Of a stretch of DNA of 12,549 nucleotides, positions 1-6,700 are shown piece after piece. The first letter of the stretch is position 1. Every line of letters starts with the position of its first letter. The stretch is taken from the NCBI GenBank assembly GCA_023418915.1, contig JAEZYU010000110.1, positions 1 through 12,549 on the forward strand. Direction: 5' to 3'. The notes beneath the pieces were generated by a model, which saw only the letters and a program-made list of their open reading frames with translations, made no database searches and was not told the DNA's origin. The stretch comes from Bacillota bacterium (GTDB lineage Bacteria > Bacillota > Clostridia > Acetivibrionales > DTU013). A program made the translations under genes and the position numbers.

Positions 1-21
1 AAATAAATGCCGCTGCTCCAT

Positions 22-153
22 GATGGACAAAAAATCAAGTATAGGATGAATATCGCAGTTAATAATGTAGAATAATTGATTTTTTGAACAATAACGACAC
101 TGTGTTCGAGATTATGTCAAGCAAATGTGCCTATACCTGAATTTTTGTCCATC
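22..153. repeat. 132-bp element bounded by 24-bp imperfect inverted repeats (MITE-like or IS remnant)
   Basis: Positions 22-45 and the reverse complement of 130-153 match at 22 of 24 bases. Both ends read inward as GATGGACAAAAA, then differ at one base, then TCA, differ at one base, and GTATAGG. The 84-bp centre has no meaningful open frame. Ends of the form TGGACA...TGTCCA fit transposon termini, so a miniature inverted-repeat element or the two ends of a deleted insertion sequence is the likeliest reading. I see no target-site duplication outside the repeats and cannot name an IS family. A transcribed long hairpin is an alternative. Confidence 0.55.
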
Positions 154-183
154 CGGCAGTCTACCTCCGACCCTGAAACAGTC

Positions 184-211
184 AAATAAAAAACCTGCCC
201 TGGGCAGGTTT
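184..211 (-). terminator. Intrinsic terminator after xerD
   Basis: On the minus strand a 9-bp stem (AAACCTGCC pairing with GGCAGGTTT) with a 3-base loop is followed by TTTTTTATTT with no gap. It begins about 35 bases after the xerD stop codon, so it closes that transcription unit. Confidence 0.9.
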
Positions 212-245
212 AGTCAACCAAATATATAAATGTTACCTTCATACC

Positions 246-1130
246 TTATGCTCTTGGATGTGTCTTTTTATATATCTCCTTGATCCTGTTCTTCGCTATC
301 TGAGCATATATCTGTGTTGAGGAAATATCCGAATGTCCCAGCATCTCCTGTATCGACCGCAAATCAGCTCCATTCTCCAGCAGATGCGCAGCAAATGAAT
401 GACGCAGCGTATGAGGCGTTATATCCTTGTTTATCTGGGCCTGGTTCTTGTACTGCTTAATTATTTTCCAAAATCCCTGCCTAGTGAGCCTGTTTCCGTT
501 AATATTGACAAAAAGCGCTTTCTCATCCTCACTCTGTATCAGCAGAGGTCTGGATTTGCTCAGATACTCCTTCAGAGCGCTGATCGCCATAGATCCGATA
601 GGTATAATTCTTTCTCTGGCTCCTTTGTTGCATCTGATATACGCCAATTCCATATTCAGATCCAGCAGATCGAGCTGAATCAGCTCCGATACCCTGATGC
701 CTGTGGCATAAAGCAGCTCCAGCATGGCCTTGTCACGATAACCCTTGAGATCAACACACTGCGGTTGCTCAAGAAGAAGCTCCACCTCTTCCGGAGACAA
801 TATCTGCGGCAGCTTTTTTTCCACCTTGGGTGACTCCAACTCTGCTGTTGGGTCATGATCGATCAGTTTATTTTTTGTTATGTACTGATAAAATGATCTG
901 ATCGAAGCCAGATTTCGGGATATCGTCGAGGTCGCTCTGCCCTTCTTCTGCAGATACAGCAGATACGCAATGACAGTGGTCTTGTTTGAGTTGGATATGT
1001 TCTGCAGATTGATCTCCTGCAAATACGTAAAATATTGTTCGATGTCACGCCGATAAGACTGCAGTGTGTTGAGCGACAACCGTTTATCCCTCTCCAGAAA
1101 ATTGACAAACTTTTGAACTAAAGCTTCCAT
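246..1130 (-). CDS. xerD: Site-specific tyrosine recombinase XerD
   Basis: Tyrosine recombinase that, with a XerC partner, resolves chromosome dimers at the dif site during division. The 294-aa length is normal. An N-terminal SAM-like core-binding domain covers about residues 1-85. The catalytic domain holds the full active-site set: R146 (in ATGIRVSEL), K169, H240-x-x-R243, H266 (in LGHSDIS) and nucleophile Y275. The C-terminus ends in HPRA, as XerD/RipX proteins do, which favours XerD over XerC. The ATG start has a GGGGAAG-type SD just upstream. The gene follows spoIIM on the same strand, an order familiar from Bacillus and Clostridia, but 227 AT-rich bases separate them, so it probably has its own promoter. 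Chromosomal context and the XerD-like C-terminus argue against a mobile-element integrase. Confidence 0.95.
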   Translation of the reverse strand: MEALVQKFVNFLERDKRLSLNTLQSYRRDIEQYFTYLQEINLQNISNSNKTTVIAYLLYLQKKGRATSTISRNLASIRSFYQYITKNKLIDHDPTAELESPKVEKKLPQILSPEEVELLLEQPQCVDLKGYRDKAMLELLYATGIRVSELIQLDLLDLNMELAYIRCNKGARERIIPIGSMAISALKEYLSKSRPLLIQSEDEKALFVNINGNRLTRQGFWKIIKQYKNQAQINKDITPHTLRHSFAAHLLENGADLRSIQEMLGHSDISSTQIYAQIAKNRIKEIYKKTHPRA

Positions 1131-1262
1131 GTGTACTTCCCCTTTTTATATTTAAATATTGCTTATAACCAAATACCCATTTATTGATTGTAATATATTT
1201 CAATAAATAATTAAAGAAATATTTGCTAATACATAGAATTCTTTACTATTTCCACTATTAAT

Positions 1263-1290
1263 ATTCTATACTAAATTCCTGATTTTGCAA
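1263..1290 (-). promoter_or_regulatory. Candidate sigma-A promoter for xerD
   Basis: On the minus strand TTGCAA (-35, 1285-1290) is followed after 16 bp by TAGAAT (-10, 1263-1268), about 130 bases upstream of the xerD ATG. The region is very AT-rich, so chance matches are common; this is the best pair I found by eye. Confidence 0.4.
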
Positions 1291-1307
1291 TAAATATTTG
1301 TTTATGT

Positions 1308-1325
1308 AAATAGTATATACTATTT
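1308..1325. promoter_or_regulatory. 18-bp perfect palindrome upstream of xerD, possible operator
   Basis: AAATAGTATATACTATTT is its own reverse complement. The half-site TACTATTT recurs in the same orientation at 1328-1335 and 1244-1251. The palindrome lies about 17 bp upstream of the candidate xerD -35 hexamer and 32 bp after the spoIIM stop. A repressor or activator site is possible. On the plus strand the palindrome runs into a T tract, but no plus-strand gene needs a terminator here. Confidence 0.4.
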
Positions 1326-1357
1326 TTTACTATTTATACTTATTTTTTTTACATCTC

Positions 1358-1999
1358 CTATAAAGTCAAAGAAGGAGTTATCATCCGTATCAGAACCGGT
1401 ATGACATATGCGTCAAATAAAATGCCTGCCACAGCAATACAGCTGAACAGAAGTGTAATCAGACAGTATGAAAGGAATGCAGACTTCAAGCTGCTCTTTT
1501 GTATTTCCTGAGTATTCTTATTTTTTGCTATCCGCATTGAAAAATTGATTCCATTAACACCTATGCATATAAGACATGGAATAATAATTATTTCCTTTGG
1601 AAGAAGTGCTACCCCCGAAAACAGAAGGCCCTTCATTCCCATCGCATTTATAATAAATCCGGAGCTGAATCCAGTCACGAATCCTCTGACGCCCATGATT
1701 ATGAAAATAAAAGGAATGCCGATGATAGTTACTCCCAGTATCCAAAGCAATCCTATGATCTTGAGATTTTCAACTAGACCTATTGAAAAGAGTTCACTGC
1801 TTTTTACATTCTGGTTATTAAACAGCTGTAGAAAGCCCTGAAGATAATTAGATAATTCATCTCTCTGCATCGTACTTAATCCGTTTACAGTAAATGCTCC
1901 TGCAGATACGCCCAGTATGAACGCAAGAAGAAGAAACAAACAGGCATTTCTGTTGGCTGCCATATGTTCTTTAATAAAGTTTTGAAGCTTTTTTATCAA
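1358..1999 (-). CDS. spoIIM: Stage II sporulation protein M (SpoIIM)
   Basis: Membrane protein of the SpoIID-SpoIIM-SpoIIP complex, which remodels septal peptidoglycan so that the mother cell membrane can engulf the forespore. The 213-aa length is close to that of the Bacillus protein. A short basic N-terminus is followed by a first helix at about 19-38, a long hydrophobic stretch from about residue 80 with the Gly/Phe-rich MGVRGFVTGFSSGF segment, then a helix carrying the PKEI motif and a final C-terminal pair. The start is TTG at 1999, supported by AAAGGAGG about 8 bases upstream. A terminator lies between the upstream Nudix gene and this start, so spoIIM needs its own promoter at about 2010-2120. 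Mother-cell sigma-E control is usual in Bacillus, but I did not find a convincing sigma-E site there. Confidence 0.93.
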   Translation of the reverse strand: MIKKLQNFIKEHMAANRNACLFLLLAFILGVSAGAFTVNGLSTMQRDELSNYLQGFLQLFNNQNVKSSELFSIGLVENLKIIGLLWILGVTIIGIPFIFIIMGVRGFVTGFSSGFIINAMGMKGLLFSGVALLPKEIIIIPCLICIGVNGINFSMRIAKNKNTQEIQKSSLKSAFLSYCLITLLFSCIAVAGILFDAYVIPVLIRMITPSLTL

Positions 2000-2121
2000 G
2001 ACCGTTCCTCCTTTGACTTATATAAAGCTGCTTTTGAATCGAATCTGTTTTTATCCGCTTCATTTTTCACAGGTTCTCTTAAGAACGATATTGATGCTCC
2101 AATATGTTTTTCAGCATTGGT

Positions 2122-2165
2122 AAAAAAAAATTTACAATATCATCATATGCATGAGATATTGTAAA
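2122..2165 (-). terminator. Intrinsic terminator after the proC-rnhA-nudF unit
   Basis: Minus-strand stem of 11 perfect base pairs (TTTACAATATC with GATATTGTAAA; arms 2155-2165 and 2131-2141), a 13-base loop, then nine T residues. The stem is AT-rich and therefore weak, but the T run is excellent. It starts about 40 bases after the nudF stop and separates that unit from spoIIM. Confidence 0.8.
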
Positions 2166-2205
2166 CTATTCCTGTACCTGCAGCTTGACTTTAAAACATC
2201 TGTGT

Positions 2206-2763
2206 TTATCTATAATCAATGTTTATTTTGCCGCTTATTATCTTATCCGCAAGAAAGATACCGATAATACTCTTGGCATCGGTGATCTTCCCCTCCAGTA
2301 TCATATCTAGCAGCTGTTCCACTGTATATTTCTCTGTGGATATGAATTCATCTTCATCAGCGCAGCTTTCTCCTTCTTTCAGATCTGTTGCCGCAAATAG
2401 GTGGAGCACCTCATCAGAAAACCCAGGTGTACTGTGGACGCTTACAAGGTGTGTCAGCTTCCCTGCCGTCAGGCCGGTCTCTTCCTTCAGTTCTCTGCCG
2501 GCGCAGATCAGCGGAGCTTCCCCATGGTCGAGTTTACCTGCAGGTATTTCCAACGAAACAGCATCTAGCGGTTTTCTGAACTGCCGTACCATGTACATTT
2601 CGCCCTTTTCATTCAGAGGAATCAATGCCGATGCTCCGGGATGCCTCACTATGTCGCGGGTGGCCTGCCTGCCGTCCGGCAGTGTGACTGTAATTAGATC
2701 GACATTTATAATGTTACCTTTATAAATATGCTTTTCCGATACTGTTTTCTCATTATATTCCAT
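2206..2763 (-). CDS. nudF: Nudix hydrolase, ADP-ribose pyrophosphatase
   Basis: Hydrolyses ADP-ribose to AMP and ribose-5-phosphate, removing a reactive sugar nucleotide from the cytoplasm. The 185-aa protein carries a complete Nudix box at residues 76-98: G76, five residues, E82, seven residues, then RELKEETGL (90-98), whose glutamates bind the catalytic metal. The downstream STPGFSDE segment is typical of the ADP-ribose branch. The frame is open to 2808, but the ATG at 2763 has AGAGGGAG just upstream, and the longer form would add residues encoded over the end of rnhA, so I take 2763. It overlaps rnhA by 11 bp, which suggests translational coupling. Position upstream of spoIIM matches nudF/yqkG in Bacillus. 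The exact substrate is inferred from family and context. Confidence 0.9.
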   Translation of the reverse strand: MEYNEKTVSEKHIYKGNIINVDLITVTLPDGRQATRDIVRHPGASALIPLNEKGEMYMVRQFRKPLDAVSLEIPAGKLDHGEAPLICAGRELKEETGLTAGKLTHLVSVHSTPGFSDEVLHLFAATDLKEGESCADEDEFISTEKYTVEQLLDMILEGKITDAKSIIGIFLADKIISGKINIDYR

Positions 2764-3265
2764 TACCGTCTCCCTCTCTGTTGTCTGTTGACTCACTGTC
2801 AACATCACCTTTATCTGCTGTATTCTTCTTTATCTCACCAACCGCCAGCTTATCACACCTGTTATTGAGTTCATTGTCACTGTGGCCTTTTACTTTTATC
2901 CAGTTCACTTCATGAATGCCAGCCAACTTGTCCAATTGCTCCCAAAGGTCTCTGTTTTTCACCTCGTCCTTGCTGCTGTTTCTCCATCCGTTCAGCTTCC
3001 AGCCTCTTATCCAGCCGTTGTTGAAGGCATCCACTAAATAAGAGCTGTCGCTGTATAATTCGACCGCACATGGGTACCTCAGAGCCTTCAGAGCCTCTAT
3101 CGCAGCTGTCAGCTCCATCCTGTTGTTCGTCGTATCCGGACTATAGCCCGACATCGCCTTCTCCGTTCCCCCATAGATAAGTATGGCCCCCCAGCCACCG
3201 GGGCCTGGATTTCCTGAACACGCTCCGTCTGTATATATCATTACTCTTTTCTTTTTACCGGTCAT
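2753..3265 (-). CDS. rnhA: Ribonuclease HI
   Basis: Cleaves the RNA strand of RNA-DNA hybrids (replication primers, R-loops). All active-site residues are present: D13 in YTDGACSGNPG, E51 in NNRMELTAA, D73 in YSDSSYL, H128 in KVKGHSDN and D138 in NNRCDKLA. A basic handle region is seen at about 84-105 (GWIRGWKLNGWRN). The 170-aa length exceeds the usual ~150; the excess is a polar, acidic, probably disordered tail after about residue 147, encoded partly over the start of nudF. The ATG overlaps the proC stop by one base (TAATG) and has AGGTAG as SD, so translation is probably coupled to proC. It is type HI rather than HII, because HII lacks the TDGACSGNPG and DSSYL motifs. Confidence 0.95.
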   Translation of the reverse strand: MTGKKKRVMIYTDGACSGNPGPGGWGAILIYGGTEKAMSGYSPDTTNNRMELTAAIEALKALRYPCAVELYSDSSYLVDAFNNGWIRGWKLNGWRNSSKDEVKNRDLWEQLDKLAGIHEVNWIKVKGHSDNELNNRCDKLAVGEIKKNTADKGDVDSESTDNREGDGNGI

Positions 3266-4089
3266 TATCTACCTGCTTTCCGGCCTTCGTCCAGCTTATG
3301 GGCTCTTGCCGTACACTCGCTCATCGCTTCTATTATGGAATATCTGAACCCGCTTTTTTCAAGCGACCTTACAGCTTCTATCGTTGTTCCCGCAGGAGAA
3401 CAGACCTGGTCCTTCAGCTCAGCCGGATGCAGACCTGTTTCAAGAACCATCTTTGCTGAACCCATCACAGCCTGTGCTGCAAGCCTATATGCGATTTTTC
3501 TTGGAATACCCTGCTGTACAGCACCGTCGGCCATCGCCTCTAACATTACAAAAACATATGCCGGGCTGCTGCCTGTGAGTGCTGTGACTTCGTTCATCAG
3601 CCTCTCTTCAAGTTCCTGCGTCTTACCCGAACATGCAAAGATGTTTTTTACGATATTTTTTTCATCTTCACCGATATTATTGTCGAAGCTTAAGAGTGTC
3701 ATACCTTCTCCAACCATCAACGGAAGATTCGGCATTGTCCTGACAACCTTCCTGTCCGAGCCTATGTAAGATTTCAGTGTTTCCATGCTTATACCCGCTG
3801 CTATTGATATGAGCACCATGTCAGAAGTAAAGCTGTCCCTGATTTCTGTAAGTACCTGTTCTACATAAACCGGTTTTACAGCCAGTATGACATAGCTGCA
3901 CTTATTGACAAGTTCCAAACTGCTCTCTGCTACGGCTGCCCCTGTTTCTTTCGCAAGGTCTTCTGCCTTTTTTTTATCCACATCGAATATGTAAATGTCT
4001 TCAGGTCTGGCTGCTGAAGAGAGCACCACACCTCTCACTATTGCCGAGCCCATATTGCCCGCACCTATAAAGCCTATTTTCGCTTCCAT
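3265..4089 (-). CDS. proC: Pyrroline-5-carboxylate reductase (ProC)
   Basis: Last step of proline synthesis: NAD(P)H-dependent reduction of 1-pyrroline-5-carboxylate to L-proline. The N-terminus has a Rossmann fold signature (IGFIGAGNMGSAIVRG). The C-terminal helical dimer domain holds the family segments SSPAYVF, DQVCSPAGTTIEAV and the ending EAMSECTARAHKL. I take ATG 4089 (274 aa) because GGAG lies 8 bases upstream; the frame also allows GTG at 4098 and 4095 with poorer spacing. Its stop overlaps the rnhA start by one base. It is the first gene of proC-rnhA-nudF, transcribed away from the tRNA-Trp gene. Confidence 0.95.
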   Translation of the reverse strand: MEAKIGFIGAGNMGSAIVRGVVLSSAARPEDIYIFDVDKKKAEDLAKETGAAVAESSLELVNKCSYVILAVKPVYVEQVLTEIRDSFTSDMVLISIAAGISMETLKSYIGSDRKVVRTMPNLPLMVGEGMTLLSFDNNIGEDEKNIVKNIFACSGKTQELEERLMNEVTALTGSSPAYVFVMLEAMADGAVQQGIPRKIAYRLAAQAVMGSAKMVLETGLHPAELKDQVCSPAGTTIEAVRSLEKSGFRYSIIEAMSECTARAHKLDEGRKAGR

Positions 4090-4125
4090 TTCCACCACTC
4101 CGATCCATGTCAGAATTCACGTTCT

Positions 4126-4134
4126 ATAATAACA
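4126..4134 (-). promoter_or_regulatory. Candidate extended -10 promoter for proC
   Basis: The minus strand reads TGTTATTAT, an extended -10 (TGn plus TATTAT), 36 bp upstream of the proC ATG. No good -35 hexamer stands at 16-18 bp, which extended -10 promoters can tolerate. Tentative. Confidence 0.3.
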
Positions 4135-4176
4135 TATTGTTAGAAGGAAATTCCATAGCTAAATTGAAATAACCCA

Positions 4177-4206
4177 TTGACACATACTCGCTAGGTATTG
4201 TAGAAT
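4177..4206 (+). promoter_or_regulatory. Sigma-A promoter for tRNA-Trp
   Basis: A perfect -35 TTGACA (4177-4182), an 18-bp spacer and TAGAAT (4201-4206). Transcription would start near 4213 and give a leader of about 50 bases before the mature tRNA. The near-consensus hexamers fit a highly expressed stable RNA. Confidence 0.8.
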
Positions 4207-4262
4207 AAAGAAGTCATTCGGATGGCATATTTTAGCCTTGTCATGCTGATATTACAAAGCAT

Positions 4263-4338
4263 AGGGGAGTAGCGCAATTGGTAGAGTAGCGGTCTCCAAA
4301 ACCGTCGGCTGCAGGTTCGAGTCCTGTCTCCCCTGCCA
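4263..4338 (+). tRNA. trnW: tRNA-Trp (anticodon CCA)
   Basis: 76-base cloverleaf. The 7-bp acceptor stem AGGGGAG/CTCCCCT is followed by discriminator G and an encoded CCA end. The anticodon stem GCGGT/ACCGT encloses loop CTCCAAA, placing the anticodon CCA at 4296-4298, which reads UGG. The T arm is GCAGG-TTCGAGT-CCTGT. The D stem has one internal mismatch, which is tolerated. It is a single-gene unit with its own promoter and terminator, not part of a tRNA cluster. Confidence 0.97.
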
Positions 4339-4343
4339 GAAGT

Positions 4344-4390
4344 AAAAAAAGAAAGAAGTCGGTTAGAAGATATCGACTTCTTTCTTTTTT
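4344..4390 (+). terminator. Intrinsic terminator of tRNA-Trp
   Basis: AAAAAAGAAAGAAGTCG pairs with CGACTTCTTTCTTTTTT (4374-4390) around a 12-base loop. The 3' arm itself ends in the T tract. It begins five bases after the encoded CCA. The symmetric A/T tails could also stop transcripts arriving on the minus strand. Confidence 0.88.
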
Positions 4391-4700
4391 ACGGAGAATA
4401 CTATAACGCATCGATCAAAGAAAAATTTCCGAATAGGCGATAATTTGCTTATTCATCGGATATTTTGTGATAATACAGCGATTTTACGAGGCTGGCGCAA
4501 GCAACGCTTGTTGCTCGCCTATGCATCCCAGTCAATTATGTTTTCACTTGCTCTTATTGTCATCCCGGCCGATAATGGGCGGAGATATAATCCTTATTGG
4601 GTACGTCCGGCGAAGCCGGATCACCTGACCTAAAAATGATTTGGTATTGTAAAGCTTACAGAAATCCCTTATGGTAATCCACAGTTCCCTGGTTCTTTGC
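4391..4700. other. 310-bp non-coding stretch with several hairpins, function unknown
   Basis: No convincing gene on either strand; a 62-codon plus-strand frame here has no SD and no recognisable composition. I see three inverted repeats: GAATA with TATTC (about 4431-4454), GGCG-CAAGC with GCTTG and CGCC (4494-4519), and a perfect TCCGGC-GAA-GCCGGA hairpin (4606-4620). The stretch lies between the tRNA-Trp terminator and the end of a convergent minus-strand gene. None of the hairpins is followed by a T tract, so they are not ordinary terminators. A structured RNA, an intergenic repeat or an element scar are all possible. Confidence 0.4.
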
Positions 4701-5489
4701 TTACATCCCTAAAGTCTTGTTTCGATCGGCTTCCGATGTGGATAAAATATCCTTTTTGTCCGATGTTGTATCATTGTTGTGTTTGACCCGCGATTTGATC
4801 TTTTGTATAAGCAACGATTCCAACCAACCTTTTTTATACTTTAGTGAAATATAGCCAAGTACTGAAATAGCCAAAGCTCCGATGGCATCGACAACCAGAT
4901 CCTTCATCGTATTTGCCAGCGCATTTCGCCCTTCCAGCAGTGTACCATCTGCAAGGGCATATTTTTGCATGTTCAGGTTCAGCAGACTATCAAAGGAAAA
5001 TTCATAGAATTCCCACAATACACCAAGCATCACTGCAAAGCAAAATGCGAATAACGCAACGAATATAGGACTGAGATTGACAGGTACCCGCTCTTCTTTA
5101 TTGAGCAGAGTTACAAAAGAAAAACCCAGGGCTCCCAGCATGGCACCACTGACACCATGCAGCAGTGCATCCCAGTGTCTGAAGTGGTAATAGAAGCTTC
5201 TCACCTCACCCAGATATATCGCACAGAAAAGAAAAATGATAAACATAATATATATGCCGCTAGGTATCCTAACACTGAATCTTCTTGAGATGATGCCGGG
5301 CAGGAACATAATCAATATGCCCGCCGTACACTGCAAAAGCATAAGGATATATTCGCTTTCCAATCGTTCTCCGTCTCTATTTGTGCCGCCTGGTACCATT
5401 ATTATCCTGACTATAATATATATGACTGATAATATCAGCGAACCAAATACTATCGCTGATATCACTCTGGATAACTTAGACTCTCTCAT
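4701..5489 (-). CDS. Polytopic membrane protein, resembles YjdF/DUF2238-type proteins
   Basis: 262-aa protein with about six membrane helices (near residues 10-32, 47-68, 78-96, 106-129, 139-164 and 197-218) and a polar, charged C-terminal tail. Conserved-looking polar residues sit within or beside helices: WDALLHGVSG (106-115), WEFYEF (159-164) and a TMKDLVVDAIGAL segment (194-206). This spacing of H, WE..E and D...D..G resembles small integral membrane proteins of the YjdF (DUF2238) kind, whose function is not established; the assignment is by pattern only. In-frame stops directly precede the ATG, so this is the only ATG start, though its SD is poor (GGGGG about 13 bases away). It follows the lipoprotein gene by 49 bp on the same strand and may be the last gene of the germination operon. 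I see no clear terminator after it. Confidence 0.75.
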   Translation of the reverse strand: MRESKLSRVISAIVFGSLILSVIYIIVRIIMVPGGTNRDGERLESEYILMLLQCTAGILIMFLPGIISRRFSVRIPSGIYIMFIIFLFCAIYLGEVRSFYYHFRHWDALLHGVSGAMLGALGFSFVTLLNKEERVPVNLSPIFVALFAFCFAVMLGVLWEFYEFSFDSLLNLNMQKYALADGTLLEGRNALANTMKDLVVDAIGALAISVLGYISLKYKKGWLESLLIQKIKSRVKHNNDTTSDKKDILSTSEADRNKTLGM

Positions 5490-5538
5490 CCCTCACTATT
5501 CCCCCGTCTTCACAAAACACCACCGTCAGGACTGCAGT

Positions 5539-6564
5539 CTATCTGCCTGTCAATTCAAAGCTGCCTGCCTTAATTTTTTCCTGTCCTTGAAAATCGATCA
5601 CCTCACAGCGCTTCAAAACCGGTTCAAAATTTTCATCAATTTGATAAAAAAGATCTACCTCTGCTATCATATTCACTGTTGCCATTCCGAATACCGGAAG
5701 CGGTACTTTTATTTCCGCCCTGCCGTTATTTTTTACCAGTGCAAGCCTGGAAGCCTCGCTTATATCCACAGAAACAGGATCTATCCATGTTCCATCCGCA
5801 TAGTTGTACATCACATCTTCTGCCTGTGTGCCCTCACCTAAATCTTCTATTGTCAGATCTGCTTCAAAACCATAACTTTCATTAGTGACTGTCAGCTTGC
5901 TTCCGCCCTTTGTATAGCTGAATTCAAACGCTCCGATAAAATCGGCAAGCGTATTATCGCTGGAAAATGAGTAGCTTATGTCCTTTTTATAGCTGTATAT
6001 GAAATAGTTTGAATAACTGAAGGATGCACCATACCCCGGGAGTGTAATAAAAATGTCTTTCGCTCCGTCACCGTCCAGGTCTTCGAATTGCATATTGGTT
6101 AAAAGGCCTGCCAAATCATTGTCTTTTTCCCGAAACACTATCTGTTTCTCATCATCTGCGTCATTTATCAGCAGTCTTCCTTCAAAAAGGTCTGTCCCAC
6201 CCTCGCCGGAAGCCGGCAGTTCTCTCCTGACAGCCTTCACCTGCTCATTTATACCGTCATTGTCCAGATCTATACTGGCACTTTGCAGCAATACCTGCTC
6301 CAGATCATCTGTTGGAGCTTCGTTTTCATCACTGTCTATCTCATCACTGATCTCAGAATTATCGGCTGGATTATTCTTATTACTACCGACATCTCCTTCC
6401 ACCTTATTTTCGTGTGATCCTGAAGAAGCTTCGTTCTTATTAGTTCCGCCTGCAGGAATATTGCTGACGGCACCTGTATCCTTGTTCTCACTAAAATCTG
6501 AATTCACCTGCTTGTCTGCTCCGCAGGCAGTAAGCGCCGCTAAAAACAGCAACGTCAACAACAA
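5539..6564 (-). CDS. Secreted lipoprotein with two calcium-loop-like motifs (VCBS/FG-GAP-like)
   Basis: Predicted lipoprotein: a hydrophobic signal ends in the lipobox LTAC with the lipidated Cys at residue 14 in this numbering. A long Ser/Asn/Glu/Asp-rich linker (about 15-90) precedes a globular domain. Two Asp-rich loops, DLDNDGINE (99-107) and DLDGDGAKD (162-170), look like the calcium loops of VCBS/FG-GAP or dockerin-type repeats. No catalytic motif is seen. The coordinates use TTG at 6564, the nearest standard start, but it lacks an SD and gives no positive charges before the hydrophobic core. The frame stays open upstream to a TAG at 6595-6597. Translating from ATA at 6582 adds a KRIR segment and lies 8 bases from a GGGGG SD, so the true start is probably there. 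The gene lies about 120 bp after the small receptor-like gene, on the same strand, with no terminator between. Confidence 0.8.
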   Translation of the reverse strand: MLLTLLFLAALTACGADKQVNSDFSENKDTGAVSNIPAGGTNKNEASSGSHENKVEGDVGSNKNNPADNSEISDEIDSDENEAPTDDLEQVLLQSASIDLDNDGINEQVKAVRRELPASGEGGTDLFEGRLLINDADDEKQIVFREKDNDLAGLLTNMQFEDLDGDGAKDIFITLPGYGASFSYSNYFIYSYKKDISYSFSSDNTLADFIGAFEFSYTKGGSKLTVTNESYGFEADLTIEDLGEGTQAEDVMYNYADGTWIDPVSVDISEASRLALVKNNGRAEIKVPLPVFGMATVNMIAEVDLFYQIDENFEPVLKRCEVIDFQGQEKIKAGSFELTGR

Positions 6565-6700
6565 TAGTCTAATGCGTTTTATAAAGATTACCCCCTAACA
6601 GTATACGCTGCAGTTTTCTCTTGAATGATGCATTACAGCAGAATGCTTGTATACAAACCTGCTAATCTCTATGATACCACTATCCATACCGCTTTTCCAT

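Noticed and set aside
2067..2100. Dyad GTTCT-TAAG-AGAAC upstream of spoIIM considered as a LexA or sigma-E control site
   Set aside because: The half-sites are in the wrong orientation and spacing for the Gram-positive LexA box, and no sigma-E -10 (CATACAAT-like) lies at the right distance.
2764..2808. N-terminal extension of the Nudix protein to an ATG at 2808
   Set aside because: The extra residues are polar, are encoded over the rnhA tail and have no SD. The ATG at 2763 has a good SD and starts where the family begins.
4445..4633. 62-codon plus-strand frame
   Set aside because: No SD, no recognisable domain, and it runs through several inverted repeats.
5236..5841. 201-codon plus-strand frame opposite the membrane protein and lipoprotein genes
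   Set aside because: It spans two well-supported minus-strand genes, has no SD, and its composition looks like antisense of hydrophobic codons.
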